DNA from: Xenopus tropicalis
Lineage: Eukaryota > Chordata > Amphibia > Anura > Pipidae
Assembly (NCBI RefSeq): GCF_000004195.4
Contig: NC_030683.2
Coordinates: 54,883,358-54,947,357 of the forward strand
Length of the DNA stretch: 64,000 nt
Reading direction: 5' to 3'
A program made the position numbers and the translations under genes. Each line of letters starts with the position of its first letter. Position 1 is the stretch's first letter. Shown one piece after another: positions 11,170 to 23,936 of this stretch. A model generated the notes under the pieces. It worked only from the letters and a program-made list of their open reading frames with translations, was not told the origin of the DNA and searched no databases.

Positions 11170-12410
11170 GGGATGTCTTTCACATCTTCCCTTGTGAACC
11201 TAAAGTTTTGTCTACTGAGTTTATGTGTTCAGTGAAGGCCGAAACCTCACGTGCTTTAATGTTGACCCAGGTGTCTTCCACATATCTGAACCAATTACAT
11301 GGTGTTGTTCCCGTAAAGGTGTCCAGGGCTTTCTTTTCCACTTCTTTCATGTAAAGGTTCACTATTATTTGAGACACAGGCAAACCCATAGCACAGCCAT
11401 GTTTTGTCTATAAAAAACTTCCTTGTGCTTGATATAAGTGGTATTAAGACATAGGTCCAAAATTGTTCTAGATTTAACTTTGTTCTGCTGCTGAGAATGG
11501 TGTTTCGTTTCAGCCATTTCCTTGCTGTTTCAATTGCTTCAGTCGTGGTAATGCATGTGAATAGAGATTTAACGTCATAAGACACCATTGTTTCATCGAT
11601 CTCCAGTTTTACCTCATGCACTTTTTTGACAAAGTCCAAGGAGATCTGAATGTGGTGTACTGTGTTTCCAACTAGGGGTGCTAAGATGTTTTCCACATAT
11701 TTAGTGATTTTATATGTCACAGTTAATGCTGCTGACAACTGGTGTCAGAGGGGCTCCTTCTCTGTGTATTTTGGGAGTCAATGTAGGAATGGAGTGGCTT
11801 CACCTGGGTAGAGGCAATGATACAAAGCTGGACTAATGCCCTTCTCCTTTCCCAGCTGTTGCAAGTAGTTTTTCTTGCAGCTGCTAATTTGATCCCTCTT
11901 GAGTTGTTCATATGTATCATATGTATATAGAATCACAGAGTAGTGTATACCCTTTGGAGTGGTAGCCTGATGTATTCATTACCACTGTATACCTTCCTTT
12001 ATCTGCTGGCAGGATACTGATGCCTGAGTCCTTGGCAAGTGATGTCAGAGCTCTCCTCTACTGCAAACTTAGTTTGGAAGGGGGGACTTTAGCATTAGCT
12101 AGGGTTGCTGATACTTTAATCAGATGTTTTGAGCCTCATCCACTGGAATCTTATTGTTGTGTATAGAAGTTTATGTTGTTGTGATGAAGTCTACCACTGG
12201 GACATACTGTGGGGCCCCTGAAAAGTTTAGTCCCTTGGCTAAGACATCCTTCTCTGTCTTTACCCACAGATCCTTGATGATCTGGTATGTTATATTCTCA
12301 TCTTCCTTCCTCCCTGTTGATTTGTCTGTTTGCTGGGTGTTATAGGTATGTGACAATAAACTCTCAGTTATATTCATATTCAGGTTTATGAACCAGGACC
12401 TCAATTGAGA
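11170..12410 (-). pseudogene. Penelope-like element RT relic
   Basis: The minus-strand pieces read N- to C-terminally from high to low coordinates. About 12171-12404 is an N-terminal segment (ITYQIIKDLWVKTEKDVLAKGLNF). About 11295-11738 contains LAPLVGNTVHHI, VSYDVKSLFTCI and the finger/palm region of Penelope RTs. About 11180-11389 contains GLPVSQIIVNLYMKEVEKKAL and WFRYVEDTWV. In the last motif the usual Y-V-D-D catalytic pair has become Y-V-E-D. Stops and frameshifts break the ORF, and no GIY-YIG endonuclease domain follows. This is a dead copy of the lineage with the M-G-S-P-V-S-P motif, distinct from the one at 46-48 kb. Confidence 0.82.
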
Positions 12411-13669
12411 AGTTGGTCTGTCTTACCCGTTCATTTTACAACTGTATTTGGGCTTTCTGAAGGATCAACTTGGCCATGTGACCTTTTACCGATGAACTCA
12501 GACATATGCTGCATGGTGTGATTACATGATATCAGCATCATTGGTTAAAAAAGAGATTGTTTCTGTAATCCACAATTTCTGTAATCCCGATCCAATTTTA
12601 AGGTATTCTCCCCAAAATGAGCAACAATATGTCTCTGAATATTTTCATTCATCCAGGTCATGAAATACAGTACCTAGTAGAATTAAGTCTAAAACAAGTG
12701 GTTTCTTAAGTTCAAATGAATGGTAGGGAATTCACTGGCATTTAAACCCTTTCACAACAGTTTACACTTCCAGTTATGTACCGTGGAAGAATAACGCCTG
12801 CCTCAATGAGAATTCTCAATGAGAATTATTGTACCACTGTGAATCATACTTTCTTACACCTGTGAGTTTCAGCCAAAACCTAACTATAGGTAAGTTCAAT
12901 GGAACCATTGTGATTTCATATCTGTGAATGTACTACCATCAAGGATTTAATATGTTGGTGCTTTATACATATGTGTTAATAATAATAAATTGGTGTTCAT
13001 GTGCAGGGTCAAACTGGAGGGCAGGTACCAGTTAGAATTCATAAACGTAACGTGGGACCCTTTATCATCTATTTAGAAGACAAAGAAAGTGAAAATCACT
13101 GGCTGTCTGGCACTTGCGTGCAGTATAGCTGCCTGGAATCATGTGAATGTGCAATAGAGTAAAATTCTGAAAATGTACTGTACTGTATGTACTGTACTCA
13201 TGCAAACAGAACTTCCACTCAATGTCTAAGCCAGTTAAAAAAAATCTGGCATGAAGTGCAGAGCACAGAAGTACCCAGCCGTGCCTATGGCCCTTAGATG
13301 GGATCATTGTCTTGAGTGCACTTAGGAAGCTTTGTGCAAAACAACGAATGCAAAGTAATGCATCGGTGCTCCTAGCAAATTGCTGCAGCCCAAAAGTGCT
13401 TGCCCAGCCTGTCCTGTTAAGCTAATTCCCCATTTTGGACAGTTCCCAGCTCACAGCATTGTTATCTTGCGTAGTCTATATTACAAGAGAACCAGTGCAA
13501 ATGTGCAGTGAAGGGAAGAAAAAGAGCAAAGAAAGAAAGATGAGAGAGAAGAAAAAAATAGTGTTGTAATTTCTCAATACTGATTAGTAAACACACCTCA
13601 GTGCAATCAAACGTATAGTGCAAATTTCAAATAATGCTGTTCAGCCTTATGGTTGTGCAAACACCTAGC
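12411..13669. other. Intergenic DNA, nothing recognised
   Basis: Contains a local tandem duplication 'tcaatgagaatt' x2 at about 12805-12830. No domain was found in the short ORFs, including minus 13065-13307. Confidence 0.45.
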
Positions 13670-13939
13670 AAGCAAAGTCCTACTGCTTGGTTCAAGGGTC
13701 CGTGTGGCACATTGCAGAGCTCCTGGTGGCTTCCGGTTCCCTCCAAGTCACACTAATGTCCTTGTGTTACCTGCAGAGGAAGTTTCTCGTGACGCGTCTC
13801 CTGATGATGTCACAAGCACGGACGCATTTCGACAAATCCGGCACACAAGGACATCAGGGTGACTTGGAGGGAACCACAAGCCACCAGGAGCTCTGCATGT
13901 GCCACACAGACCCTTGAGCCAAGCAGTATGACTTTGCTT
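13670..13939. repeat. Foldback element (about 98-bp inverted arms)
   Basis: The left arm 13670-13767 (AGCAAAGTCCTACTGCTTGG ... TCCTTGTGT) is the reverse complement, with about ten mismatches and small gaps, of the right arm 13842-13939. The 74-bp loop is GC-richer than the surroundings. A transcript through it would fold into a long hairpin. The class is unassigned. Confidence 0.8.
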
Positions 13940-14146
13940 AATGCGGACCTTTTTAACGACTCGGATGTGAGTGCAATATTATGTTTTAAGATTAAAATAT
14001 CGTAACTTACTACCTATGAGATTTCTCCTTTGATACAGAGAACGTAATTCCCCTGGGAAGATTTATATGATACACGCCGCAACTAATTATCATTTGTGAG
14101 TTGAATGGGAGCTCTGAGCCGTTGGGAAATGAAAGCATGATGCACT

Positions 14147-17100
14147 TTAATCCTTTAACTGCCAACCGATTTGGTCAAAGTGAAACTTTTACTGCCAGAC
14201 AGTTTTTGAACATTTTATTCTCTTTCACTTTAGGGGCCTTTCCTTTTACCAGTAGTTATAATAATATATTGTTTTTTTGGCACAACCTAAGCTTTCAAAA
14301 TATGCTAGAATTTATATGTAATTCCACTTATGTAAAAAGATATAGGCTTCTAAATGTAAAAAAAAAATAATATTCCATAATATAAACACATATATCAGAA
14401 ACATGAATTATTTTATGCAAAAAAATACTGATTTGGAAAGTTCAATGTCTCTTGAATGCGCCAATACCAAATATATATAGTTTTATGGAGATTTCTCATT
14501 TGTATAGGTCCAAAGCTGTACATTACTAACTTTCCAAAGCACTGCTCCAGAAATCCACATACTTTAGATTTCAAGGCTAAATATTCCACTTAGAGTAAGT
14601 TTACCCTAGAAAGGTTCTGATGAATATAGAATAGGCACAACTGTCTTTCTACTCCAAATTACTAAGTTGCAATACTTTCCTAAATGTACCAGTTTTTATA
14701 AAAATTTGTGAAATTTTTGAAAATCGTTTCAAAGCTTCCACTCTACAGTTTCTTATCTCCCACATATCATTAGGTACCAAGATAAAACACCCTAAATATA
14801 AACACCAGCAGTCCACTAAACAGTTTGATATCCAATGTGCATAGGTTTACCTAAGTATGTGGCATGTAGGGGCCCCAAAATATAATTATTCCCATATGGT
14901 GTATCATTTCTGACATTTCAGTTACTGCATGTTACCCCAGAAAACCATATATTTTTGGAAAGCACACAATCTAAAATATGTGCCCGTGTCTTTCTACTCT
15001 AAAGTACCAAGCCGCAAAGCTTTTCTAAATTGGTGATTTAGAGGAGATTTCCGAAAATTACCTCAAAGCTTTCATTTTGCAGCATCTTTTCTCTCACATA
15101 CTATTAGGTACCAAGATAAAACATCTTAATTATGTACCCCAGGGGTCCACTGAACAGTATGATGCCCAATATGTATAGGTTTACCCAAGTTTGTAGCATG
15201 TAGGGGCCCCAATATGAACATACCCCTATATGATCTAACATTTCTCTCATTTTAGCTATTGCAAAATCAACACATTTACTGCATTTTATGTGGGGTAAAG
15301 CTATAAAAAAGAATATTCACCCCAGAAAACCATATATTTTTGGAAAGTAAACATTCCCCCGAATGTAAAATTGGTACCAATGTCTTTCTACTCCAAAGTA
15401 CAAAGCCACACAGCTTTTCTAAAATTGGCAATTTTGACACCCTAAATATGAACACCAAAGGTCTACCGAACAGTTTGATGTCCAATATATATAGGTTTAT
15501 CAAAGTACATGGCACTTACAGACCTCAAAATATATTTGTGCATACTAATTTCATGGCTTACATTTACCTAATTCATAAACACGGGCATTTTTGTGTGTGG
15601 TAAAAGAAGCAAAAATTTAGGATGACCCCTAAAACCATATATTATTGGAAAGTACACATTCTGAAAAATCTACCATGGGTAAATATATCTTTCTACACCA
15701 AAGTACCAATCGGCAAAGCTTTCCTAAATTTTGCGGTTTTTTTAAGTCATTTCTGAAAATCACCTAGAAACGCAGATATATATATGAATAGATAAATATG
15801 GGTCTACTGAACAGTTTGATGCCCAGCATACATAGATTTACCCCGTACTTGCATATTATTTGGCTGATTCATTAAAACACAAGTTCGAATCTCGAATGGG
15901 AAAAATTCGGATTGGATACGATAATTTCTGAAGATTGCAAATATCATGAAAATGCTTACGAAAAAATTGTATTAGTCACAATAATATCGTATTGGCGATC
16001 CGAAAGTCACAAAATTTTCGTACCGAACGATTGTAAACAGTGGCAGAACATTTCTGAATTTTTCGTGCAAGCATATGAAAAAGTCACGCTAGCGTACAGA
16101 AAAGTCACGCAAGCACGGAAAAATCTGCGAAAATACGCTTGGAGCGTTCGTGTCTTAATAAATCTGCCCCTATGTGTTGTAATACCCCCTAAAGGTACAG
16201 AAACCCCTGTGAACCATATATTTTTAGAAAATACACATTCTGAAAAACCTAACGTGAGTAAAGACACTTTTCTATACCAAAGTAAAAATCTGCAAAGCTT
16301 TCCTAAATTTAGCATTTTTTATGACATTCCTTTGACACATTTATCTTGCACAATTTCTTACATACAAATGTAAATCACCCCAAATATGAACTTGAAAGGT
16401 CTGCTGAACAGTTTGATGCCCAATATGCATAGATATACCTAAGTATGTGGATATGTACAGACTCCAAATGAAAGCAAAGCATGTGAATTTTCTAGCCTGC
16501 CAACTCAGTTTCACAAACAGAGCCCCCAAACTGCATAAAATGTGTTGTAAGACCCCCTAGACCCCCAGAAAACCATATGTTTTTGGAAAGTACACATTCT
16601 GACAAATCAAACAAGGGCAGAGACACCTTCCTACACCAAACTACCAATCAACAAAGCTTTCCTAAACTTAGATGGCATTTCTGAAAGTCACCTAAAAATG
16701 TTGCAATTTGCAATTTCACCCTAAATATGAATGCCAGAGGTCTGATGAATGGTTTGATGACCAATATGCATAGATATACCAAAGTATGTGCTTATATACT
16801 GACCCCAAATGAAAGTAGCGCATATGAATTTTCTCACCTGCGAACTCAGTTTCTGCTAACAGAGCCCCAGACTGCATATTATGTAAAGTAGCACCCCCAG
16901 AAAACTATATATTTTTGGAAAGTACACATTCTGACAAATCAAACATGGGTAAGGACATCTTTCTAAACCAAACTACCAAACAACAAAGCTTTCCTAAACT
17001 GAGCGGTTTTGATGACATTTCTGAAAATCACCTAAAAATGTTGCAATTTGCAGCATTTATCTCACACAATTTTTTAGATACGATGATACATTACTCATAT

Positions 17101-17180
17101 GAATGCCAGAGGTCTACTAAACAGTTTCATGGCCAATATGTATAGCTATACCCATGTCTGTTGTTATTTACGGACCCCAA
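14147..17180 (-). mobile_element. Eroded, inverted copy of the satellite-bearing piggyBac-like element
   Basis: The left boundary reads TTAA then TCCTTTAACTGCCAACCG, matching the reverse complement of the right end of the complete element at 36604 (TTAA CCCTTTAAGTGCCAGCCG). The interior contains about seven diverged tandem units marked by 'gtctactgaacagtttgatgcccaatatg' near 14812, 15151, 15462, 15803, 16399, 16740 and 17110. Spacing is about 310-370 bp except for one 596-bp interval caused by an inserted MITE. The same motif in reverse complement occurs in each unit of the 30.6-35.9 kb arrays. The distal end with palindromes is missing, so the copy is truncated near 17.2 kb. Units differ markedly from one another, indicating age. 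Confidence 0.72.
15861..16170. mobile_element. MITE nested in an eroded satellite unit
   Basis: The terminal inverted repeat pairs TGGCTGATTCATTAAAACAC at the left with the complement of GTGTCTTAATAAATCTGCCCC at the right. Removing it restores normal spacing of the satellite marker motif (596 minus 310 is about 286 bp). The interior is rich in 'cgaaaaa' and 'gtcac' blocks. Class unassigned. Confidence 0.7.
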
Positions 17181-18154
17181 ATAAATTTGTATTTATAATA
17201 TTGTGGCAATTAGACCACAAGAACTTGAGGATATGAGATTTTAACACATGATTTTATGTAGCACTTGAACATTTTGTAAATTGTTGGAGAGTTATACTCT
17301 GCAGCTGGTTGTTATAGCGAAACGGTCATCGAGGCAGTGGCAGCACAGTTGCAAGGTGGGGGCGCCCTCCCCTTGGGATACATAGTCTCTTATATTGCGG
17401 TCCACCCAATAGCATCATATAAGTACCTCATCTGACGCTACTGATTTCACCATCATTTTCGAGATGCTCACAGATTCGGCTGTGGGACCACGTGGCAGAG
17501 ATCAATACGGACACCGTGATGCACCCATTCCCAAGCAGGAACAATAAGTATAATTTAAGTGTGCACTGAACACTCCGTGGCCGTGTCTGGAATACTTTGT
17601 CCTTACAAGCACATTGACTTTTACACTATCAGACAATACTATGTACTTTGCTTGACCAGATTGAAACTATGTGGGATGCAGTAACGATTTTATAATACTC
17701 CGTTATTCTTTACCTTTCTGCCACATGAAACATTTGAACACTCATTAATAACTAGCATTTCCTTTTGGACAGACCGGTATAATATGGAGTGTTTTGCTCA
17801 CAAGCTATCATACTTTTTGCATAACATGTTTTAGGACTGGCTCAGGACCTTCACATACAGCAGTTTTGCATATTGGCAACTTTGCCTGAAATCCACTAAA
17901 GTCACACTATTTATATACATGCTAGCTTGTTGCACTATTTATCAGAAGGTCACTTATACATTTTTCCTTATTACAGCACTGTCTTGTTTTTATGGGTTTG
18001 GGGGATTTTAATTTTAGGCTTTTAGTGTTAGCAATAATGTAAGAAAGATTTTTGATCTATGCAGGGGTTAATCCCATTAGGTATTAGGATAATTAATATA
18101 AATCAATTTTCATCACCTAACAGTAACTAATATTTAATAGAGTTATACTTTACT
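17181..18154. other. Unassigned sequence between two satellite relics
   Basis: There is no gene. A GC-rich patch at 17330-17400 contains 'gcgaaacggtc', discussed under rejected items. Probably further repeat debris. Confidence 0.4.
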
Positions 18155-18593
18155 TATTGGTGTTCTGGAACTACAACTCTATACATTCGTGCATATTTAG
18201 TAATTTTATTGCATTTGTAGCCATTTTATCGCATTTTCAGTTCTGCATAGGTGTTGTTCACTTGATTTTATCAGTACAACTAATTTGCCCAAGCCAAAAA
18301 AATCAAACTGTGATTCTGACTGAAGATTACACTAGCCAAAAAAAATTTTAGTAGGGTTTTTTTTTTTTAGCGATTTTATTGGGCAAAATTTTGTCTGCTA
18401 TATATCGATTTGGGTGCCTCTGTATACTACATAGTTTGGTAAATCCATGCATACTGGGCAGCAAACTGTTCCATAGACCCCTGACGTTCATATTTAGAAT
18501 GTTTTATGTTAATATGTTGCGAAATGTGGGGTATATACAAGTGAGGAACATGAGTATTTGAACACCCTGCGATTTTGCAAGTTCTCCCACTTA

Positions 18594-19044
18594 AGGTGGC
18601 CATACACGGACCGATTTTTTACTTACAAACGACCGATTCCCGAACGATCCGATGCTAACGTTAAGTTATCGTATAGTTGGTGGTGTACGAACGATCGTCG
18701 TCCCACTAAACGAGCCGACATTATCGTCCCCAAAATCGATCGGCCAGGTTTAAAAATTTTGGTCGTTTAACGATAAAATCTGCCAGTTGGTGTGAGTGTC
18801 AGACATTTGTCTTTCAACGATTGATCTGCGCATGTCACGATTGCCAGCAGCGGAAGTCAACGACATTCGATCGTACGTAGATGTACGATCGTACGTATTT
18901 TACGATAATGATGCGACGAAATCTTTCCCGAATTATCGTTGCTCGTGGATGGCATATCGTATGGGAACTCGATCGCCATACGATCGTTTGTCGATATAAT
19001 CGTTCATCGCACAACGAGCGAAATCGCCTCGTGTATGGCCACCT
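18594..19044. mobile_element. Harbinger-like MITE nested in the Tc1 inverted repeat
   Basis: It starts AGGTGGCCATACACGG and ends CGTGTATGGCCACCT, a clear terminal inverted repeat, flanked by TTA on both sides (18591-18593 and 19045-19047). The undisturbed opposite Tc1 arm reads 'cccacttagaaatcat', which equals the sequence here with the MITE and one TTA removed, so the 3-bp TTA duplication is directly proven. TTA/TWA duplications are typical of PIF/Harbinger. The interior is rich in CGATCG/ACGATC motifs and has no transposase. Confidence 0.88.
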
Positions 19045-19127
19045 TTAGAAATCATAGAGGGGTCTGAAATTCACATTGTAGGTGCATTCCCACTGTGAGA
19101 GACAGCATTTTAAAAAAATTTAGGAAA

Positions 19128-20207
<1,080 letters not shown>

Positions 20208-20861
20208 GGTATTAGTTGGAGTCTGACTGACTGTGGGGTGGACAGGTGTCTATAAAGAGCTCAGATTAATGAGTGGAGTAGAGGTGGACTATTTAAAGGC
20301 AGAGTAACAGGTCTTTGAGAGCCAGAATTCTTGTTGATTGCCAGGTGTTCAAATACTTATGTGCAGCAGTGCAATACAAATACATTCTTTAAAAACATAT
20401 AATGTGATTTTCTGTATTTTTTTTAAATGCTTTCTCTCACAGTGGGAATGCACCTACAATGTGAATTTCAGGCCCCTCCATGATTTCTAAGTGGGAGAAC
20501 TTGCAAAATTGCAGGGTGTTCAAATACTTATGTTCCTCACTTTAATGGAGTAAAATGCAAGCTTTGTGACAATTTTCAGAAATTTTGTAACAATTGTTTA
20601 GCATAGCTTTGTAGTTTGCAGTAGAAAGATGTATTTACCCAAGAACAAAATGTGAAATTCTGCTGGCACTTGACTAATGAAATATTCCACAATTGTTGAT
20701 TTTTTAAAATCTTTCTCGAATCAGAATATGCAAATAGAGTTTGGATTTGGTTAGTATTTGGAAAAATCTTTTCTGCAGGATATTGTATTTGACTGGATCT
20801 CTAGTGATCTGTTGTCCTATTTTTGCCATAAGCACATGGCATAAATTAAATCACTGAGCAA

Positions 20862-21835
20862 AAGGCCCTATTATCAAACATATATAAAATACTAAACTCC
20901 TTACCTACTGATAACTTTACCAAACACAGGTATATGCTGCATTGGGAACAAGAACTAGGGGTCACCCTGGAACTTGAAGAGTGGGAACAAATATGGCAAA
21001 ATGCAAAAAAGATGGTTACATGTGTAAAACAAAAAGAAAATGTCTATAAAACAATGATGTTCTGGTACTTAACCCCTAGCAGGTTAAATAAAATATACCC
21101 AACAATCCCAAACGTTTGCTGGAGAGGGTGCCCAGATCCTGGAACATTATACCACCTATTATGGACCTGCCCCCACCTAACCCAATTTTGGGATGAAGTT
21201 CAAAAAGTAATTAATAAGGTTACGTGCAAGGTGATTCCCAAAGATCCACTAAATTTCCTTCTAGGAAAACCGATCAAAGAAATAGCAAACCCCTCACAAA
21301 AGCTAGTTAATCATATCTTGACAGTAGCACGAATAACAATTGCAACAAAATGGAGAACAATGTCAACTCCTACAATTACTGAGGTCCATAACAGGCTTGC
21401 CAACAACATGTCATTTGAAAGTGCAATAGCACATATGCAAAACAAAGCCGACAAGTTCCTAGCGATCTGGGCCCCCTATGAACTCCTGGCCAAACCGACC
21501 GGGCCATAATAATTGTATTTACATATATGCTTCAAAAGAAACTGTAACGAATAATTAGTAGAAACCTCGAGTTTTTGCCTTACCTTACCTTAAATTTTAT
21601 TTAGCAATGTTTACCTTTGTTTTTTCTTTTATTTTTGTTTTTGGTTGTCTGTTTATTTTGAAAATCAATATAACCCCCCAAGGAAAGGGGGGCCTGAAAG
21701 TAATATCAGGCAAAAGACACATCTGCATGTAAAACTTGTATCATATCGACATATTGCTACTTATGTATACCTTATATACATAACCCGCTCTTGATGTATA
21801 AAAACTTTCAATAAAATCTAAGTTACAAAAAAAAA
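20862..21835 (+). mobile_element. 5'-truncated Tx1/L1-like LINE with 17-bp TSD
   Basis: Flanked by perfect 17-bp direct repeats ATTAAATCACTGAGCAA (20845-20861 and 21836-21852) and ending in a short A tail after AATAAAATCTAAGTTAC. This is target-primed reverse transcription structure from an endonuclease-bearing LINE. The only coding content is the C-terminus of ORF2. Confidence 0.88.
20883..21509 (+). pseudogene. LINE ORF2 C-terminal domain
   Basis: An ORF (open from the first M at 20934) ending at 21509 includes WYLTPSRLNKIYP, then CWRGCPDPGTLYHLLWTCP (C-x3-C-x7-H-x4-C zinc-knuckle-like) and FWDEVQKVI. This is the C-terminal cysteine-rich domain of Tx1/L1-clade LINE ORF2. The RT and endonuclease are absent through 5' truncation, although the remaining frame is open for 191 codons, so the insertion is not old. 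It is paralogous to 26258-26773. Confidence 0.82.
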
Positions 21836-21852
21836 ATTAAATCACTGAGCAA

Positions 21853-22825
21853 CCATCAAAAACACTGTCAGGTTCCATGTAAACAAACACAAAGGGGGCT
21901 GCATTGAAGAAAAACAATAACAAATTGACAAGGCGCTGGTTCCTTTGGGCATCAAACAAAGTCACTAAATTATTGTCATAAATATATACTTCATCCATTG
22001 TAAACTATCCATTTAAATATGTATATATTTTTTCTCATTGTTATTTATTTTTAGACAGTAATTTACTATTAAATGTGTTGTAAATTTGGATTTCTATGCT
22101 GTGTATCAGTTTCATCATATCTGTCCTTGTCTTGAAAATGCAGAAGCACTGAATATTTATGAAGCCCACTTGTTTTTTTCATATCCAGCCCAGTCAAAAT
22201 GCTTTGGCAAGAATGACAACAAGCAGTCTCTGTGAGACTGGCATTTCCTGATACTGTTGGAGAGAGCAAGCTCACAAGATCTGCTGGCTTTGTTTCCTCT
22301 TGCAGGCCAGTGACATGATTAATTGTCAGCTTCAGAACTAATTTTGGAACAAGAAAACCAGCACATTTGTCTTGAAGATGAACGATGTGTCTTACTCTGC
22401 AGATGGAAATTTCAAGCAATGAAAAAGATTAAAGTGAAATTCCACTCCTTAGACCTAATCATGAGTTGTAGATTATTCTGTCTTTCTAACCAGATGGCAA
22501 CCCTGATTCTAGATCCCCAGCCTTATATTAATGTATACTAGACTGTTATATTTGACTTAGGTAAGTGAAATTTCTATCAGCTGTTAATGGACTGCCAGGC
22601 ACTATAACACATGTTGTGCTTCTATGAGTCCTTTGCTGCATTTTTCATGTTTTAGACTAATGGAGAACATTGCAGTGTTTGCTGTCTTCTGTCATTGTCA
22701 CTATTTGATAAATATTTTCAAAAGAAAGATGGGACAAAGTATCATGGAAAGAAACTTTGTGTCCAGAGTTAATTTCCTTGTGTTGATTGCAACCATAAGC
22801 TTTTAAGTGAAATACTTTCCTTAAA
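21853..22825. other. Intergenic DNA, nothing recognised
   Basis: Short ORFs only (for example minus 22069-22419) with no family motif. Confidence 0.45.
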
Positions 22826-22900
22826 GGAGAAGGAAAGTCATTTGGTGTTTTACTGCCAATAGATTTGCCACATAAAATGACTGAAATGTGTCGATTTTGT
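22825..22900. repeat. Kolobok/T2-like MITE end
   Basis: CTTAAAGGAGAAGGAAAGTC matches the TTAAAGGAGAAGGAA start seen at 63045 and, inverted, at 29953. No partner end is visible. Confidence 0.4.
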
Positions 22901-22939
22901 GGTAGTTGAAATGAAAGTGGTGACAATTTGTATGCACTT

Positions 22940-23130
22940 TATTCATTGCACATTGGGTATTTTGGTAAAGCTTTGCAGTTTGCTGGTCTGGAGTAGAAAG
23001 ACATATTTTCCTATTTTGGATGCATCTAAATGTGTATTTTCCAAAACAATATGGTATTCTGGGGTAAACTTACATTGGCATTTTTTGCCTCGCAATCTAA
23101 AGAATGTTGATCTATGTTTTATTAGTATAC
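22940..23130 (+). repeat. Satellite-family fragment
   Basis: The blocks 'ggagtagaaagacatattttcc', 'atgtgtattttccaaaacaatatggt', 'ctggggtaaac' and 'aatctaaagaatg' follow the order of the last units of the piggyBac-like element (about 36035-36170). The fragment is cut on its right by LINE sequence. Confidence 0.6.
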
Positions 23131-23146
23131 CTTAAAAATGTGCTGC

Positions 23147-23195
23147 AGTTTTTTTTTTTCAACTTACTTTTTATTAGTTTTTACAATACATGTAC
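23147..23195 (-). repeat. Inverted LINE 3' tail
   Basis: The reverse complement reads like a LINE tail: AATAAAAAGTAAGTTGAAAAA, similar to the tails at 21795-21835 and 27005-27045 (AATAAAA...TAAGTTAC then A run). It lies directly before the plus-strand LINE, in opposite orientation. Confidence 0.5.
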
Positions 23196-23302
23196 CACGT
23201 GGACTCACCCCTAAGATACTCTCTCTTGGACGCTGAAAACTGGCTGCCAGTGGCGCCCATACAACCTGGTCTCAAAGGTGATATTATGCTAGTCTTAATA
23301 CA

Positions 23303-23935
23303 ATGGTTAAACACTATTTAGCACTGCAAGAACTGAGGCTCCACAAAACTGACATTGCACTAGTTCAGGAGACTAATTTCTCACAGGACAAACCGCACAA
23401 ACTATACTCGAAGGAATATCCAACAGGCTTTAACGCCTCAGCAGATTCTAAAAGAGAAGGGGTGGCCATTATTGTACACAAAGACTGCCCACTACGGGTA
23501 ACCCAGGTAACTAGAGACCCAGATGGGCGCTAACTAATATTGGAGGTTGATATCTTTAACACCCCCATCCTTATAGCCAACATCTATGCACCCAACAAAG
23601 GCCAAGTGAAATTCCTCAGGAAGGTCTTTAACAAAATCACAGCCTCTACAACCCCCTGTAAAATTGTTGGAGGAGACTTTAACATCTCAACCTCCCAATC
23701 CAAGGACAGGTCACATCCCTCCCCTGATAAAAATGCCCATCTATCATCTAGGGACTTTAGACAGCTACTACACAAAGCGGCCCTATACGACTCATGGCGT
23801 ATTGATCACCCACTTGGTCGGCAATACAGTACACTTTCTATTCTCCTATGCACAAGGTCCACACCCGATTGGACTACCTATTTATCTCCCAGCCATGCCT
23901 TAGACTTCGCTACACCTCAGACACAGCAGCAATAA
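23303..23935 (+). pseudogene. LINE ORF2 AP-endonuclease domain
   Basis: The pieces contain LHKTDIALVQETNF (the Q-E-T active-site block of apurinic-like endonucleases), PTGFNASADSKREGVAIIVHK (close to the G-V-A-I-L family block), ILIANIYAPNKGQ (N-I-Y-A-P) and IVGGDFN (G-D-F-N). This endonuclease nicks target DNA to prime reverse transcription. A stop separates the first and second parts, so the domain is dead. Confidence 0.88.
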
Positions 23936-23936
23936 C

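Noticed and set aside
13065..13307. Minus-strand 80-codon ORF as a possible host exon
   Set aside because: No recognisable domain or supporting splice context.
13768..13841. Perfect CTGATGA in the loop of the foldback element, a possible hammerhead core
   Set aside because: No GAAA box with a pairing stem II follows on the same strand.
17325..17345. GCGAAACGGTC resembling the second half of a hammerhead
   Set aside because: No CUGANGA box upstream and no convincing stem II.
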